DNA from: Candidatus Competibacteraceae bacterium
GTDB taxonomy: Bacteria > Pseudomonadota > Gammaproteobacteria > Competibacterales > JAHEDQ01
Reading direction: 5' to 3'
DNA length: 32,385 nt
Assembly (NCBI GenBank): GCA_024641125.1
Contig: JAHEDQ010000024.1
Span: forward strand, 1-32,385
A model generated the notes under the pieces. The model ran no database searches and was not told where the DNA came from. It saw nothing but the letters and a program-made list of their open reading frames with translations. The position numbers and the translations under genes are program-made. Positions 1-9,027 of the stretch are shown here, in pieces (the first letter of the stretch is position 1; the number at the start of each line of letters is the position of its first letter).

Positions 1-609
1 GGGTGAAAAGCCTTCACGGCGAAGTCCTTCCGTATTGAGTCCTCTGGGGACGGCGGGGTCGCCTGCAACGGTTACAAACGGGGGTACGTCCTGGCGAACC
101 GCGCTGCTCATGGAGCAGAAACTGTAGCTGCCGATTCGGCAAAATTGATGCACCAGCGTGAAGCCGCCGAGTATTGCGTGATTCCCGATTTCCACGTGCC
201 CGGCCAGTGAACTGCCGTTGGCAAAAGTGGCTTGGTTTCCGACCTGGCAGTCATGGGCTATGTGACAGTAGGCCATCACCCAGTTCTGATCCCCGATCCG
301 AGTGACGCCGCCGCCTTCATCGGTTCCCCGGCTGATGGTGCAGTACTCTCGGATGGTGTTGCCGCTGCCGATCTCCAGGCGGCTGGCTTCGCCTCGAAAC
401 TTCTTGTCCTGTGGCTCCACCCCCACCGCCGCGAAGGAATATACCCGATTGTCATGTCCCAGCCGGGTTGGGCCTTCAATCACCACGTGGGCGCCAATCC
501 GGCAACCTGCGGAGATCTGAACATTGGCCCCGATGGTGGTGAAAGGCCCGACCTGCACATCGTCCGCCAGGCGTGCGCTGGGGTGAACGATGGCCTGGGG
601 GTCGATCAA
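1..609 (-). CDS. lpxA: UDP-N-acetylglucosamine O-acyltransferase LpxA (3' end cut by window edge)
   Basis: Cytoplasmic enzyme for the first step of lipid A synthesis: transfer of a 3-hydroxyacyl chain from acyl carrier protein to UDP-GlcNAc. The visible 203 residues (family about 260) are a run of hexapeptide repeats forming a left-handed beta-helix. They contain the HIAHDC motif at residues 116-121, with His119 matching the catalytic His125 of E. coli LpxA, and HQFCRIG at about 155-161. Homology with other LpxA proteins begins exactly at a TTG codon (607-609) reading [10 protein letters not shown]; the next in-frame Met is residue 112, so TTG is the likely start. Its first two bases lie inside the fabZ stop (TTGA overlap), implying coupled translation. 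Residue 167, equivalent to the E. coli chain-length ruler Gly173, is Met. lpxB would be expected beyond the left edge. Confidence 0.95.
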   Translation of the reverse strand, partial: MIDPQAIVHPSARLADDVQVGPFTTIGANVQISAGCRIGAHVVIEGPTRLGHDNRVYSFAAVGVEPQDKKFRGEASRLEIGSGNTIREYCTISRGTDEGGGVTRIGDQNWVMAYCHIAHDCQVGNQATFANGSSLAGHVEIGNHAILGGFTLVHQFCRIGSYSFCSMSSAVRQDVPPFVTVAGDPAVPRGLNTEGLRREGFSP

Positions 610-1085
610 GAACGCATATCCTCTACCCGGCGATGGGTGCACATCAGCTCAGCCGAGGCCACCAGGCGTCCGTCAACCGTCGCCTTACCGTGGAACACCC
701 AGATATTGCGGCGCACTTTCTTGAGTTCCACGTCCAGGCGGATCTGGTCGCCCGGCCCAACCGGATGCTTGAATCGGGCATTGTCTATGCCGACGAAGAA
801 GTACATCGCGTCTTCCGGCGGCGCCTGTTCCATGCTGCGCACGCCCAGAATCCCGGTGGCCTGGGCCAGGGCTTCCAGAATCAGCACACCTGGCATGACC
901 GGCCGGTTGGGGAAGTGGCCTTGGAAAAAGGGTTCGTTGATGGTCACATTTTTCAGTGCCGACAGGGACTTGCCTGGCTCACAGGACAATACCCTGTCCA
1001 CCAGGAGAAACGGATAGCGATGCGGAAGATGCTTGAGCACCTCGAACACATCCATTTCGGCCACCATATCCTGTTGCATTTCCAC
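606..1085 (-). CDS. fabZ: 3-hydroxyacyl-[acyl-carrier-protein] dehydratase FabZ
   Basis: Hot-dog fold dehydratase of type II fatty acid synthesis, removing water from 3-hydroxyacyl-ACP; it competes with LpxA for the same substrate pool, which explains their usual pairing. The 159-residue protein has the family core [13 protein letters not shown] (20-32) and [20 protein letters not shown] (53-72), with the catalytic pair His57 and Glu71. The start at 1085 has AAGGA about 9 bases upstream. A second Met at residue 11 would give a protein nearer the usual 145-150 residues, so the N-terminus is uncertain by ten residues. The gene follows skp directly; lpxD, which normally separates them, is not present. 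Confidence 0.97.
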   Translation of the reverse strand: MEMQQDMVAEMDVFEVLKHLPHRYPFLLVDRVLSCEPGKSLSALKNVTINEPFFQGHFPNRPVMPGVLILEALAQATGILGVRSMEQAPPEDAMYFFVGIDNARFKHPVGPGDQIRLDVELKKVRRNIWVFHGKATVDGRLVASAELMCTHRRVEDMRS

Positions 1086-1099
1086 AAGTCCTTAACTGT

Positions 1100-1161
1100 A
1101 AAAGGCGTCCTAGGGCGGCCATGGGCGGGCGCTCGTTGCCGCCCCAACGGCGCTGGACGCC
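1100..1161 (-). terminator. Nested inverted repeats with short T-run between skp and fabZ
   Basis: In the skp-fabZ gap the minus strand can form an outer stem GGCGTCC/GGACGCC (1155-1161 with 1104-1110) enclosing an inner stem GGGCGGC/GCCGCCC (1138-1144 with 1113-1119), followed by only four T residues (1100-1103). This could be a weak attenuator or a processing structure between the two genes. The short T-run and large inner loop make a strong terminator unlikely. Confidence 0.3.
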
Positions 1162-1194
1162 CAATCCCCGATCGCTGGCATGCCCCGGCACGAT

Positions 1195-1719
1195 CTACTT
1201 TAGCTGACTGAGCCGCTCAAGCACCCGCGCGGTGGTGTCCACGCGTTCACTCGCGGCGATGATCGCGCGCTCCGTGAGAATGAGGTCAAATGCCTCTTCT
1301 TCAGCCATTTGTGCTATGACTTGTTCCACCAGCGCTTCCAGTTTGTTCAGTTCCTCGTTGCGACGGATGTTGAGATCTTCCTGAAAAACGGTCTGGCTAC
1401 GTTTGAGCTCACGCTGGCGGTTCAATAGGTCTGCTTCCATCTGCCGCATCTCTTCCCGGCGCGCGTCGTCGACGTCTGTGGTGGGCACGGCCAGCGCGTC
1501 TTCCAATTTGCGCACCTCGCTTTGCATTTTCCTCAACTCCGCACTTCGCGGCTCGAACTCCTCCTCCAGCCGACCGCTGGCCGCTTGGGCCTGTGGTGCT
1601 TGCTCCAGAATCTTTGAATAATTGACGAACCCGATCTTGAGCTCGCTTTGCGCTAACACGGGGAATGACATCAGCAACAGGGCTGCAATCAGCCATCGAA
1701 TCAATTCCGGCACGCCCAT
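1195..1719 (-). CDS. skp: Periplasmic OmpH/Skp family chaperone
   Basis: Holdase chaperone that keeps unfolded outer-membrane proteins soluble in the periplasm and hands them to the BAM complex. The 174-residue product starts with a signal peptide (hydrophobic stretch about residues 8-21, likely cut after the alanine in PVLAQS). Mature homology begins at ELKIGFVNYSKILEQAP. Residues about 45-130 are strongly charged and heptad-like, as expected for the coiled-coil tentacle arms, and the C-terminus returns to the trimer core (DLILTERAIIAAS). GAGGAGAG lies upstream of the ATG at 1719. It follows bamA, as in most Gammaproteobacteria. Confidence 0.93.
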   Translation of the reverse strand: MGVPELIRWLIAALLLMSFPVLAQSELKIGFVNYSKILEQAPQAQAASGRLEEEFEPRSAELRKMQSEVRKLEDALAVPTTDVDDARREEMRQMEADLLNRQRELKRSQTVFQEDLNIRRNEELNKLEALVEQVIAQMAEEEAFDLILTERAIIAASERVDTTARVLERLSQLK

Positions 1720-1723
1720 AGAC

Positions 1724-1912
1724 CTATGCTCTCCTCGGTACTCCCGTCAACCACGGGCGTGACCATGCGTTTCCTGCGCGCTCCACGCTCTGTGCAAACA
1801 CTGCGGCCTCGCAATCCTTAGCATTCCCCGTGTACGCCGGATAAGCTTCCAGCACTGGTGGCGTCGCGGCCAAGGCCAACAGTTCTCCGCGTGGCGGTTT
1901 CGCCAGCACCAT
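1724..1912 (-). CDS. Possible small ORF between bamA and skp
   Basis: The 215-base gap between bamA and skp holds an open frame of 62 codons (MVLAKPPRGELLALAATP...). It ends just before the skp start and overlaps its ribosome-binding region. There is no convincing ribosome binding site at a normal distance from the ATG (GGGGAG is about 17 bases away), and I recognise no family. It could be a chance frame in a spacer, or a short peptide tied to skp translation. An in-frame ATG at 1951 inside the bamA end would give 75 residues. Confidence 0.18.
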   Translation of the reverse strand: MVLAKPPRGELLALAATPPVLEAYPAYTGNAKDCEAAVFAQSVERAGNAWSRPWLTGVPRRA

Positions 1913-1934
1913 TTTATCAACTGTTCCAGCTCCC

Positions 1935-4217
1935 CTAAAACGCGGTTCCAAAGGTGAACTGCACCGGTTCCAATTCGTCGTCTTTCTTGGAGTTCAAGGG
2001 ATACGCGTAGCTTATGCTCAGCGGCCCGAACGGGCTCAGCCACTGGACCCCAACTCCGGCAGAGTAGCGTATCTCGCCGTAATCGAAGTCCGAGGGCTGG
2101 TCGAACACATTACCAAAGTCGAGGAATGTCTCCAGTCGAATCTGGCCCAAACCCGCGCCGAACGGGGGCGGCATAAACAATTGGACACTACCGATGGTCT
2201 TAAGGCTGCCCCCGATGGGATCGTCTGTTATCGGGTCACGCGGTCCCAGCGTGTTGCTCTTGAACCCCCTGACCGAACGCACGCCGCCAGCGAAGTAGTT
2301 TTCGTAGAACGGGATGTCGTTGCTGTCCCCATAGCCGTCTCCCACCCCAACCTCACCGCCCAGGCTCAGAGTCCAATCCTTGATCAGCGGAATGTAGGAC
2401 TGATGAAGCAGCGAGACCTTGTAGTACTCCCAATCACTGCCTGGGACCGCGACGTCGGTGCTGAGCCGGTTGAGCATGCCTCGGTCGGCAAACACAGCCT
2501 TGTTGCGGGTATCGTAACTCCAGGATAGCCGGCTCTCGAAGTTCAGAAACTCATCGGAGCCCTGTTGCGCCAGGATGGCAAAAATTCTGGCGGGCGTGCC
2601 TGAGTTCGTTTTGACTTTGGTGTTCTCGATGCCGAGACCCGCACGCAGAGTGCTGAATTCGCTCAGCGGTATACCGTATGTGACGTCCGCCCCATACCGG
2701 TCGAGGTCGTAGTCGCTCAGGTTGGCCTCGGCCGCGTCGGTTGTACGGTAAAAGACGTTGAATCCGCGACTGACCCCGTCAATGGTGTAGTAAGGATTGG
2801 TGTAGCCGAAGCTGTAGATCCGGTTCACGTCGCTGTTGTTGAACGAAAAACTCACCCGCTTGCCGGTGCCGAGGAAGTTGTCTTGCGAAACGCTGGCATT
2901 GAGCACCGCGCCGGATGCCTGCGAGAATCCGGCTCCCAAAGTCACGCTGCCCGAAGCCCGTTCGGTGACCGAATAGTTCACATCCACCTGATCGGTGACA
3001 CCCGGAACCGGTGGCGTCTCGACATTGACCTCGTCGAAGTAGCCGAGTCTTTCCAGACGGATGCGCGAGCGATCCACATTGGTGGTGGAAAACCATGCCC
3101 CTTCCATTTGCCGCATTTCCCGTCGCATGACCTCGTCATAGGTGCGGGTATTTCCGGCAAAGTTGATGCGTCGCACGTACACACGACGCCCCGGATCCAC
3201 GAACAGCGTCAGCGCGACCTGCTTTGTTTCTTCGTTCAGATCGGGTACCAGGTTGACGTTGGCGAACGCGTAACCGTCATCGCCAAGGCGATCGCTGATC
3301 CGTTGCGCCGACTCGGTGGCCTGGGTGCGGGAAAAAATCTGACCGGGCTGAATGGAAATCAGCGGCGCCAGATCCTGCTCGGTCACCGGCAGATCACCGG
3401 CCAGCTGGACGTCGGTCACTGTGTATTGCTCACCCTCGCTCACGTTCACGGTGACATAGATATCACGGCGATCGGGTGTGATGGATACCTGGGTCGAGTC
3501 CACCGAGAATTTCAAGTATCCCCGGTCCAGGTAAAAAGAGCGCAGTGTTTCCAGATCGGCCGTCAGTTTGGGTTTTGAGTATCGATCCCGTTTGGTCAGC
3601 CAACTCATCCAGTTCGGCGTGGTCAGTTCCAGGGTTTTGAGCAACTCCTTCTCGCTGAAGGCTTGATTACCAATGATACGAATCTGTTTGATTCGCGCCA
3701 CTTCGCCCTCTGAAATGCTGAGCGCCACGGCGACGGTATTGCGGGGCCCGTCAGTTACGCTGGATTCGATGCGCATGGCGTACTTGCCGCGTGCAAAATA
3801 CTGGCGCTGAAGTTCGACTTCCATGCGATCCAACAGCGATCGGTCGAAAACTTGACCCTCTGCCAGCCCGACCTGGGTCAGCGCCTTCGTCAGGTCATCG
3901 TCCGATATATCCTTGTTGCCCGTTATGTCGATATTTGAGATGGATGGGCGTTCGACCACGGTAATGATCAGCACATCACCTTCGCGCCGCAGCCGTACGT
4001 CGGTGAAAAAACCCGTTCGGAACAGCGCCCGCAACAGATCCGGATAGCGATCGGGCTCGACGCGCTCTCCGACCTCCACCGGAAGATAGTTAAAAACCGT
4101 GCCAGCGGAGATCCGCTGCAGGCCCTCCACTCGAATGTCCGAGATGACGAATTGCGCCTTGACCCCAAGCGGCAGGATCAGACAGCACAATGCGACAATG
4201 GCGGTCAGTCTCTTCAT
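1935..4217 (-). CDS. bamA: Outer membrane protein assembly factor BamA
   Basis: Omp85-family core of the BAM complex, which folds beta-barrel proteins into the outer membrane. The 760-residue protein has a signal peptide (1-21, cleavage likely after GVKA), five POTRA domains (about 22-410; for example FVISDIRVEGLQRIS) and a C-terminal 16-strand barrel. The barrel carries the conserved VRGF motif of loop 6 near residue 645 and ends in a terminal Phe, the usual outer-membrane beta-signal. It lies between rseP and skp, 31 bases after rseP, so is probably cotranscribed. The upstream ribosome binding site is weak. Confidence 0.98.
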   Translation of the reverse strand: MKRLTAIVALCCLILPLGVKAQFVISDIRVEGLQRISAGTVFNYLPVEVGERVEPDRYPDLLRALFRTGFFTDVRLRREGDVLIITVVERPSISNIDITGNKDISDDDLTKALTQVGLAEGQVFDRSLLDRMEVELQRQYFARGKYAMRIESSVTDGPRNTVAVALSISEGEVARIKQIRIIGNQAFSEKELLKTLELTTPNWMSWLTKRDRYSKPKLTADLETLRSFYLDRGYLKFSVDSTQVSITPDRRDIYVTVNVSEGEQYTVTDVQLAGDLPVTEQDLAPLISIQPGQIFSRTQATESAQRISDRLGDDGYAFANVNLVPDLNEETKQVALTLFVDPGRRVYVRRINFAGNTRTYDEVMRREMRQMEGAWFSTTNVDRSRIRLERLGYFDEVNVETPPVPGVTDQVDVNYSVTERASGSVTLGAGFSQASGAVLNASVSQDNFLGTGKRVSFSFNNSDVNRIYSFGYTNPYYTIDGVSRGFNVFYRTTDAAEANLSDYDLDRYGADVTYGIPLSEFSTLRAGLGIENTKVKTNSGTPARIFAILAQQGSDEFLNFESRLSWSYDTRNKAVFADRGMLNRLSTDVAVPGSDWEYYKVSLLHQSYIPLIKDWTLSLGGEVGVGDGYGDSNDIPFYENYFAGGVRSVRGFKSNTLGPRDPITDDPIGGSLKTIGSVQLFMPPPFGAGLGQIRLETFLDFGNVFDQPSDFDYGEIRYSAGVGVQWLSPFGPLSISYAYPLNSKKDDELEPVQFTFGTAF

Positions 4218-4248
4218 GGATTTCTGCGTAGGATTGCTCGAAGCGTGA

Positions 4249-5616
4249 TCAACTGCTCAGCAGGCGGGTGATGTCGTTGAAGAAAGCCACGCCCATGAGC
4301 ATCAGAAGCACGGCCAGGCCGACCCGCTGACCAGCAGCCTGAATGGCCTCGGATAGAGGACTGCCCTTTACAGCTTCGATAAGGTAGTACAGAAGATGGC
4401 CGCCATCTAGGACCGGAACCGGCAGCAGGTTCAGAACCCCGAGACTGATGCTGATCAAAGCGAGAAATGACAGAAACGCCGCCAGCCCGACGGTCACACT
4501 CTGCCCGGCGAACTGGGCAATGGTGATGGGCCCGCTGAGATGTTCAAGGGATGCTTTCCCGATCACCATTCTGCCCAGCATTTTCAGTGTGAACAGGGAC
4601 ATTTCCCAGGTGCGATCTATCGCCTCGATGAAAGCCCCCAAAGGCCCGTAGCGCACCAGTACCCGGGTTCGAGCAGTAAAGTCGGCAGGAACACGCACAT
4701 AGGCACCGATTCGCCCCACACTTTCGGCATCCTCGTCCATACGCTCCGGGACCAAGTTCAGATCGGAAACCGCACCGTCCCGGCTGATCTCCACCTGGAT
4801 GGCCTGACCCGGCCGCGCCCTCACGTAAGCGGCCCACTGGGACCAATCCGACATATTTTGGCCATCGGCGGTCAGTATCCGATCGCCCGGCATTAATCCC
4901 GCCGCCTCCCCCGCGCCCCCGTCGATCAACTCATCGATCACCGGCTCCAATGGTGGGTTCCAGGGGGTCAGCCCAAGCGCTTCGAGAATTCGACCTTGCT
5001 CCAGGGCGTCACCGAGCTGGCTCAAATCCAGTTCCCCGTCCCGACGGATGCCGTCCTCGTCCTGGACACCGATCATCGCCCGCCCCTCGCCCAGGCTGTT
5101 GTCCAGCAATGCAATGGCGGTTTCGTTCCAGGTTCTAACCGGGTGCTGATCCACCGACACCACCAGGTCCCCGGACCGGATGCCGCCTGCCGCCGCCGGC
5201 GAGCCTTCGGGCACGTCGCCGATTATGGGTTTCAAACCGCTTACGCCCCACATGAACATAACTGTGTAGGCAACGACTGCAAAAAGAAAATTAGCGGCTG
5301 GTCCGGCGATCACCACCGCAATACGGGTTGACACCGGTTTGCGATTGAAGGCGCGATCAAGGTCACTGGGTGCGACCTCGCCTTCGCGTTCGTCCAGCAT
5401 GCGTACATAGCCGCCCAGTGGGATCGCCGCGAGGGCGAATTCCGTATCATCCCGGCCCATGCGTTTGGACCATATGGGTTTGCCGAATCCAACTGAAAAT
5501 CGAAGTACCTTTACCCCGAGTTTGCGGGCAACCCAGAAATGACCGAACTCGTGGATGGTGATCAACAGCCCCAGGGTCACGATCAATCCGAGCACGGAAG
5601 TCATCGCGGAATTCAT
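4249..5616 (-). CDS. rseP: Site-2 intramembrane zinc protease RseP
   Basis: Inner-membrane metalloprotease that makes the second cut in the anti-sigma factor RseA, releasing sigma-E during envelope stress, and also clears signal-peptide remnants. In the 455-residue protein the zinc motif HEFGH is at residues 22-26 in the first membrane helix and the third ligand motif VLDGGH has Asp404. Two periplasmic PDZ domains lie between (about 115-290), and the C-terminal helices end in a short tail. The ATG overlaps the dxr stop (ATGA), which supports this start over Met5. Placement directly before bamA links stress sensing with outer-membrane assembly. Confidence 0.98.
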   Translation of the reverse strand: MNSAMTSVLGLIVTLGLLITIHEFGHFWVARKLGVKVLRFSVGFGKPIWSKRMGRDDTEFALAAIPLGGYVRMLDEREGEVAPSDLDRAFNRKPVSTRIAVVIAGPAANFLFAVVAYTVMFMWGVSGLKPIIGDVPEGSPAAAGGIRSGDLVVSVDQHPVRTWNETAIALLDNSLGEGRAMIGVQDEDGIRRDGELDLSQLGDALEQGRILEALGLTPWNPPLEPVIDELIDGGAGEAAGLMPGDRILTADGQNMSDWSQWAAYVRARPGQAIQVEISRDGAVSDLNLVPERMDEDAESVGRIGAYVRVPADFTARTRVLVRYGPLGAFIEAIDRTWEMSLFTLKMLGRMVIGKASLEHLSGPITIAQFAGQSVTVGLAAFLSFLALISISLGVLNLLPVPVLDGGHLLYYLIEAVKGSPLSEAIQAAGQRVGLAVLLMLMGVAFFNDITRLLSS

Positions 5617-6836
5617 ACCGTCGTGCTCCTGATCTGGTCGACATGCTCTCCCGCGCGCTGGCGTGCGGCGGCGTCACTGGCAAGAATCTGTTCAATGGAA
5701 GCGGCGTCGCTCGATGGCGTGGCACTGAGGGTATGACCCACCACCGCTGGGATGTCGGTGAACCCGATGTCACCGGCAAGAAAGGCTGAAACTGCTACCT
5801 CGTTGGCCGCATTCATTGCAATGGCTGCGGCACCGCCTTCCCGCGCCGCCGCCTCGGCCAGAGCCAGACATGGAAATCTGCGACGGTCCGGATTCTGGAA
5901 AGTAAGCTGTCCGACCTGGACCAGATCCAGCGCGTCCACACCGGAGTCGATCCGTTCAGGCCAGGCAAGCGCATGAGCGATGGGTGTTCGCATGTCTGGG
6001 TTCCCGAGTTGCGCCAAGACCGATCCGTCGTGATACGCCACCATTGAGTGAACAACGCTCTGGGGATGGATCACAATCTCCACCTGTTCCGGTTTGGCGT
6101 CGAACAGCCAGCAGGCCTCGATCAACTCCAGCCCCTTATTCATCATCGTCGCCGAGTCCACTGAAATCTTCCTGCCCATGTCCCAGTTTGGATGCGTGCA
6201 AGCCTGTTCCGGCGTCACGTTGGCAAGTTCGTCGAGAGGTGTTTCCCGAAACGGCCCACCGGACGCGGTCAACACGATTCGTCGAACGCCGGTCTGGGCC
6301 AGGTCCTGCCGCTGATTTGGCGGCATGCATTGAAAAATGGCATTGTGCTCGCTGTCGATCGGCAGCAGTTTGGCCCCGCTGCGGCGCACTTCGTTCATAA
6401 GCAGGGCACCGGACATGACCAGTGCCTCCTTGTTTGCCAACAGAATGCGTTTACCGGTCCGGGCGGCCGCCAGTGTCGATAACAAGCCGGCGGCGCCAAC
6501 GATGGCAGCCATCACCACCCGAGATTCGGGTGCGGAGGCAATAATTTCCAGTGACTCCGCACCGGTAAGCACTTCTGTGTCGATGCCCCCTTCATCCCTC
6601 AGCAGTTCCGACAACCTCCGAGCAGCATCCGGTTCCACCATCACCGCTTGGCGGGGCCGAAACTCAAGGCACTGTCGAAACATGGTATCGACCTGGCGGC
6701 GTGCGCTCAGGCTGACCACGCGATAGCGCTCTGGATGCCGGCGCAAAACATCCAGTGTGCTGATGCCGATGGAACCGGTGGAACCCAGCACGGAAATGCC
6801 GACAGGTTCGCCGGCAGGCGCTAGTTGAGCAGCCAC
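5613..6836 (-). CDS. dxr: 1-deoxy-D-xylulose 5-phosphate reductoisomerase
   Basis: Second enzyme of the MEP isoprenoid pathway: converts DXP to 2-C-methyl-D-erythritol 4-phosphate with NADPH and a divalent metal. The 407-residue protein shows the nucleotide-binding GSTGSIG at 18-24, the metal/substrate motif [10 protein letters not shown] (Asp160, Glu162), [10 protein letters not shown] (188-197) and [11 protein letters not shown] (Glu236), then a C-terminal helical domain. It overlaps cdsA upstream by 16 bases and rseP downstream by an ATGA. It makes precursor for the undecaprenyl carrier whose synthase, uppS, lies two genes upstream. Confidence 0.98.
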   Translation of the reverse strand: MAAQLAPAGEPVGISVLGSTGSIGISTLDVLRRHPERYRVVSLSARRQVDTMFRQCLEFRPRQAVMVEPDAARRLSELLRDEGGIDTEVLTGAESLEIIASAPESRVVMAAIVGAAGLLSTLAAARTGKRILLANKEALVMSGALLMNEVRRSGAKLLPIDSEHNAIFQCMPPNQRQDLAQTGVRRIVLTASGGPFRETPLDELANVTPEQACTHPNWDMGRKISVDSATMMNKGLELIEACWLFDAKPEQVEIVIHPQSVVHSMVAYHDGSVLAQLGNPDMRTPIAHALAWPERIDSGVDALDLVQVGQLTFQNPDRRRFPCLALAEAAAREGGAAAIAMNAANEVAVSAFLAGDIGFTDIPAVVGHTLSATPSSDAASIEQILASDAAARQRAGEHVDQIRSTTV

Positions 6837-7639
6837 AGCATACCCCCTGCGAACACAGGCGCCGCCGCAGTCAGGCTGTCGATGCGATCCAAGACGCCAC
6901 CATGACCGGGCAACATGGTCCCGCTGTCTTTGACCCCTTGCTGACGCTTGACCATGCTTTCGAACAAATCACCCAAGACCGATGCCGCAAAACAGAGCAG
7001 ACACAGACCCACAAACAGCGACCATTGGCCAGCGCTAAAACCGAACCAGACACCGGCGGTGACCGCCACCGCAGCAACCATGGCCAGGCCCCCGAACGCC
7101 CCTTCCACGGTTTTGCCGGGGCTGACCCGTGGGGCAAGTTTGCGCCGTCCCCAGCGACGACCGGCAAAGTAGGCGCCAGTGTCCGCTGCCCAAACCAGTA
7201 TCAGGGTCATCATCACCAGCGCCGGTCCGATCATCGGTTGCCGGTGCAGCCAAACCAGAGCAAGCCAGGTTGATATCAGGATGACAGCGCCCAGTACCCG
7301 CACCTGAACCAAGCCGATGCCAGTGCCGTCGCTCCCATCAAAAGCCATAACCCGATAAGACAAATACAGCCACAGCAGGCAAGCCGCGGACAGAACTGTC
7401 GGCATCCACCATGTCCAGTGCGTCGCCGCCGCGGCGAGAGCGCCAAGCGCGCCGAGCAGAGCAGCATAGGCCAGTCTGCCTCGTGCCTCCCGCAAGCCGG
7501 ACAGCATAGCCCATTCCCATGCGGCGACCATCAGCACCAGGGCGGTGGCCAGGGCGAAAGCAATCGTGGAAAGCCGGAAAATAGCGAACACCACCACCAG
7601 GGCGGCGATCGCCCCGGTGATGACACGCTGCTTAAGCAT
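6821..7639 (-). CDS. cdsA: Phosphatidate cytidylyltransferase CdsA
   Basis: Inner-membrane enzyme making CDP-diacylglycerol from phosphatidate and CTP, the branch point for all phospholipids. The 272-residue protein is mostly hydrophobic, with several membrane helices. It carries the full family signature near the C-terminus: a KR pair, then [30 protein letters not shown] lies earlier. Its start overlaps the uppS end by 8 bases. Confidence 0.97.
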   Translation of the reverse strand: MLKQRVITGAIAALVVVFAIFRLSTIAFALATALVLMVAAWEWAMLSGLREARGRLAYAALLGALGALAAAATHWTWWMPTVLSAACLLWLYLSYRVMAFDGSDGTGIGLVQVRVLGAVILISTWLALVWLHRQPMIGPALVMMTLILVWAADTGAYFAGRRWGRRKLAPRVSPGKTVEGAFGGLAMVAAVAVTAGVWFGFSAGQWSLFVGLCLLCFAASVLGDLFESMVKRQQGVKDSGTMLPGHGGVLDRIDSLTAAAPVFAGGMLWLLN

Positions 7640-8390
7640 CCACGCGTCCGATCACCTGTTCGCCGGTTTGGCCAAAACGGCGTTGTCGGCGCTCGAAGTC
7701 GGCCAGAGCCAGGTCCAGCTCCGCCTCGTCAAAATCCGGCCACAGGCAATCGGCAAAATACAGTTCCGTGTAGGCCATCTGCCAGATCAGGAAATTGCTG
7801 ATCCGTCGCTCACCGCCGGTGCGAATAAACAGGTCCGGGTCGGGCAGGCCAGCCAGGCAGGTGAGGTCATTAAGAGAGTGTTCGGTGACATCCTCGGGCA
7901 GCATTCGTCCCGCCAGCACTTGGTCTGAAATCCGTCGCGCGGCCTGTACGATGTCCCAGCGGCCACCGTAATTGGCGGCGACCACCAGATTCAATCCGGA
8001 GCAGTCGCGGGTATCGCCCTCGGCCTGATTCATTGCGACCCGGAGACGCTCGGAAAAAACCTGCCGGTCGCCGATGAAACGCAGCCGGACGTTATTGTCC
8101 ACCAGGCGGCGCACTTCGCTTCTGAGGGTGGTCAGGAACAGGCTCATGAGCACGCTGACCTCATTTCTCGGGCGCCGCCAGTTTTCACTGCTGAACGCAA
8201 ACAAAGTCAATGTGCCCACACCGCGTTCGGCGCTGCTCTCAACGATGGCTCGGACCGCCTTGACGCCCTCTCGGTGCCCGGCGGTTCGGGGCAAGCCCCG
8301 CCGGGTCGCCCAGCGCCCATTCCCATCCATGACCACGGCGATATGCCGAGGCCGCTGGATCGCATGCTTGTCTGAGGAGTCGTGCTGCAT
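7632..8390 (-). CDS. uppS: Undecaprenyl diphosphate synthase (cis-prenyltransferase)
   Basis: Makes the C55 undecaprenyl diphosphate carrier for peptidoglycan and O-antigen by adding isoprene units to farnesyl diphosphate. It shows HIAVVMDGNGRWA near the N-terminus (catalytic Asp22 from this start), TLFAFSSENW, and the C-terminal DLFIRTGGERRISNFLIWQ with downstream aromatic/acidic residues that bind diphosphate. I place the start at 8390 because a GGAACGG sequence precedes that ATG. An in-frame ATG at 8405 would add five residues and has no visible binding site. It sits between frr and cdsA, as in most Gammaproteobacteria. Confidence 0.95.
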   Translation of the reverse strand: MQHDSSDKHAIQRPRHIAVVMDGNGRWATRRGLPRTAGHREGVKAVRAIVESSAERGVGTLTLFAFSSENWRRPRNEVSVLMSLFLTTLRSEVRRLVDNNVRLRFIGDRQVFSERLRVAMNQAEGDTRDCSGLNLVVAANYGGRWDIVQAARRISDQVLAGRMLPEDVTEHSLNDLTCLAGLPDPDLFIRTGGERRISNFLIWQMAYTELYFADCLWPDFDEAELDLALADFERRQRRFGQTGEQVIGRVDA

Positions 8391-8462
8391 TGTGTACCGT
8401 TCCATCCGGGCGTCTGCACCGGGCGCACGCGACCTCCGCCGCCCCTGCGCCGCAACCGCACC

Positions 8463-9020
8463 TTAGATGGCCATCAGTTCCTCCTCCTTGATCACAAGAA
8501 GACTGTCCACCTCAGCAATGGCGTGATCCGTAAGTTTCTGTATGTCGTCCTCACTGTGTCGCGCTTGATCCTCGGTGAGTTCCTTCTCCCTGAGCAGTTC
8601 CTTGGTGTCGTGATTCGCGTCGCGGCGGATGTTACGCACCGCGACTCTGGCCTGTTCGCCCTCGTGCTTGACCACCTTGACCAGCTCGCGCCGACGTTCT
8701 TCCGTCAACGGAGGCAACGGTAAGCGTATGACGGTGCCGGCGGTTGACGGTGTCAAGCCGAGATCGGAGGCCATGATGGCCTTTTCCACCGTTGCCACCA
8801 TACCTTTCTCCCAGGGCGTGATGGCCAGCGTGCGCGGGTCGGACACCGTGATGTTCGCGACCTGATTGATCGGAACGGTGGAACCATAGTAGTCCACCAT
8901 TACGTGATCAAGCAGGTTTGGATGGGCCCGCCCGGTTCTGATCTTAGTCAGTTCCAGACGCAGGCTTTCGACGGATTTCTTCATCCTTGCCGCCGCATCT
9001 TTCTTGATGTCTTCGATCAT
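8463..9020 (-). CDS. frr: Ribosome recycling factor
   Basis: Splits post-termination ribosomes together with EF-G. The 185-residue protein matches the family length and pattern: [13 protein letters not shown] at the start, KIRTGRAHP (ribosome-contact region), [14 protein letters not shown] and the C-terminal helix of the three-helix bundle. An open frame extends 12 codons further upstream into pyrH. However, homology starts at the ATG at 9018-9020, and AAGGGA at the very end of pyrH is correctly spaced for it. It lies 7 bases after pyrH, so translation is probably coupled. Confidence 0.97.
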   Translation of the reverse strand: MIEDIKKDAAARMKKSVESLRLELTKIRTGRAHPNLLDHVMVDYYGSTVPINQVANITVSDPRTLAITPWEKGMVATVEKAIMASDLGLTPSTAGTVIRLPLPPLTEERRRELVKVVKHEGEQARVAVRNIRRDANHDTKELLREKELTEDQARHSEDDIQKLTDHAIAEVDSLLVIKEEELMAI

Positions 9021-9027
9021 TTTCAGC

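Noticed and set aside
232-1211. Plus-strand open frames over lpxA and fabZ (for example 232-1017 and 573-1211)
   Set aside because: They are antisense shadows of lpxA and fabZ, which have clear family motifs on the minus strand.
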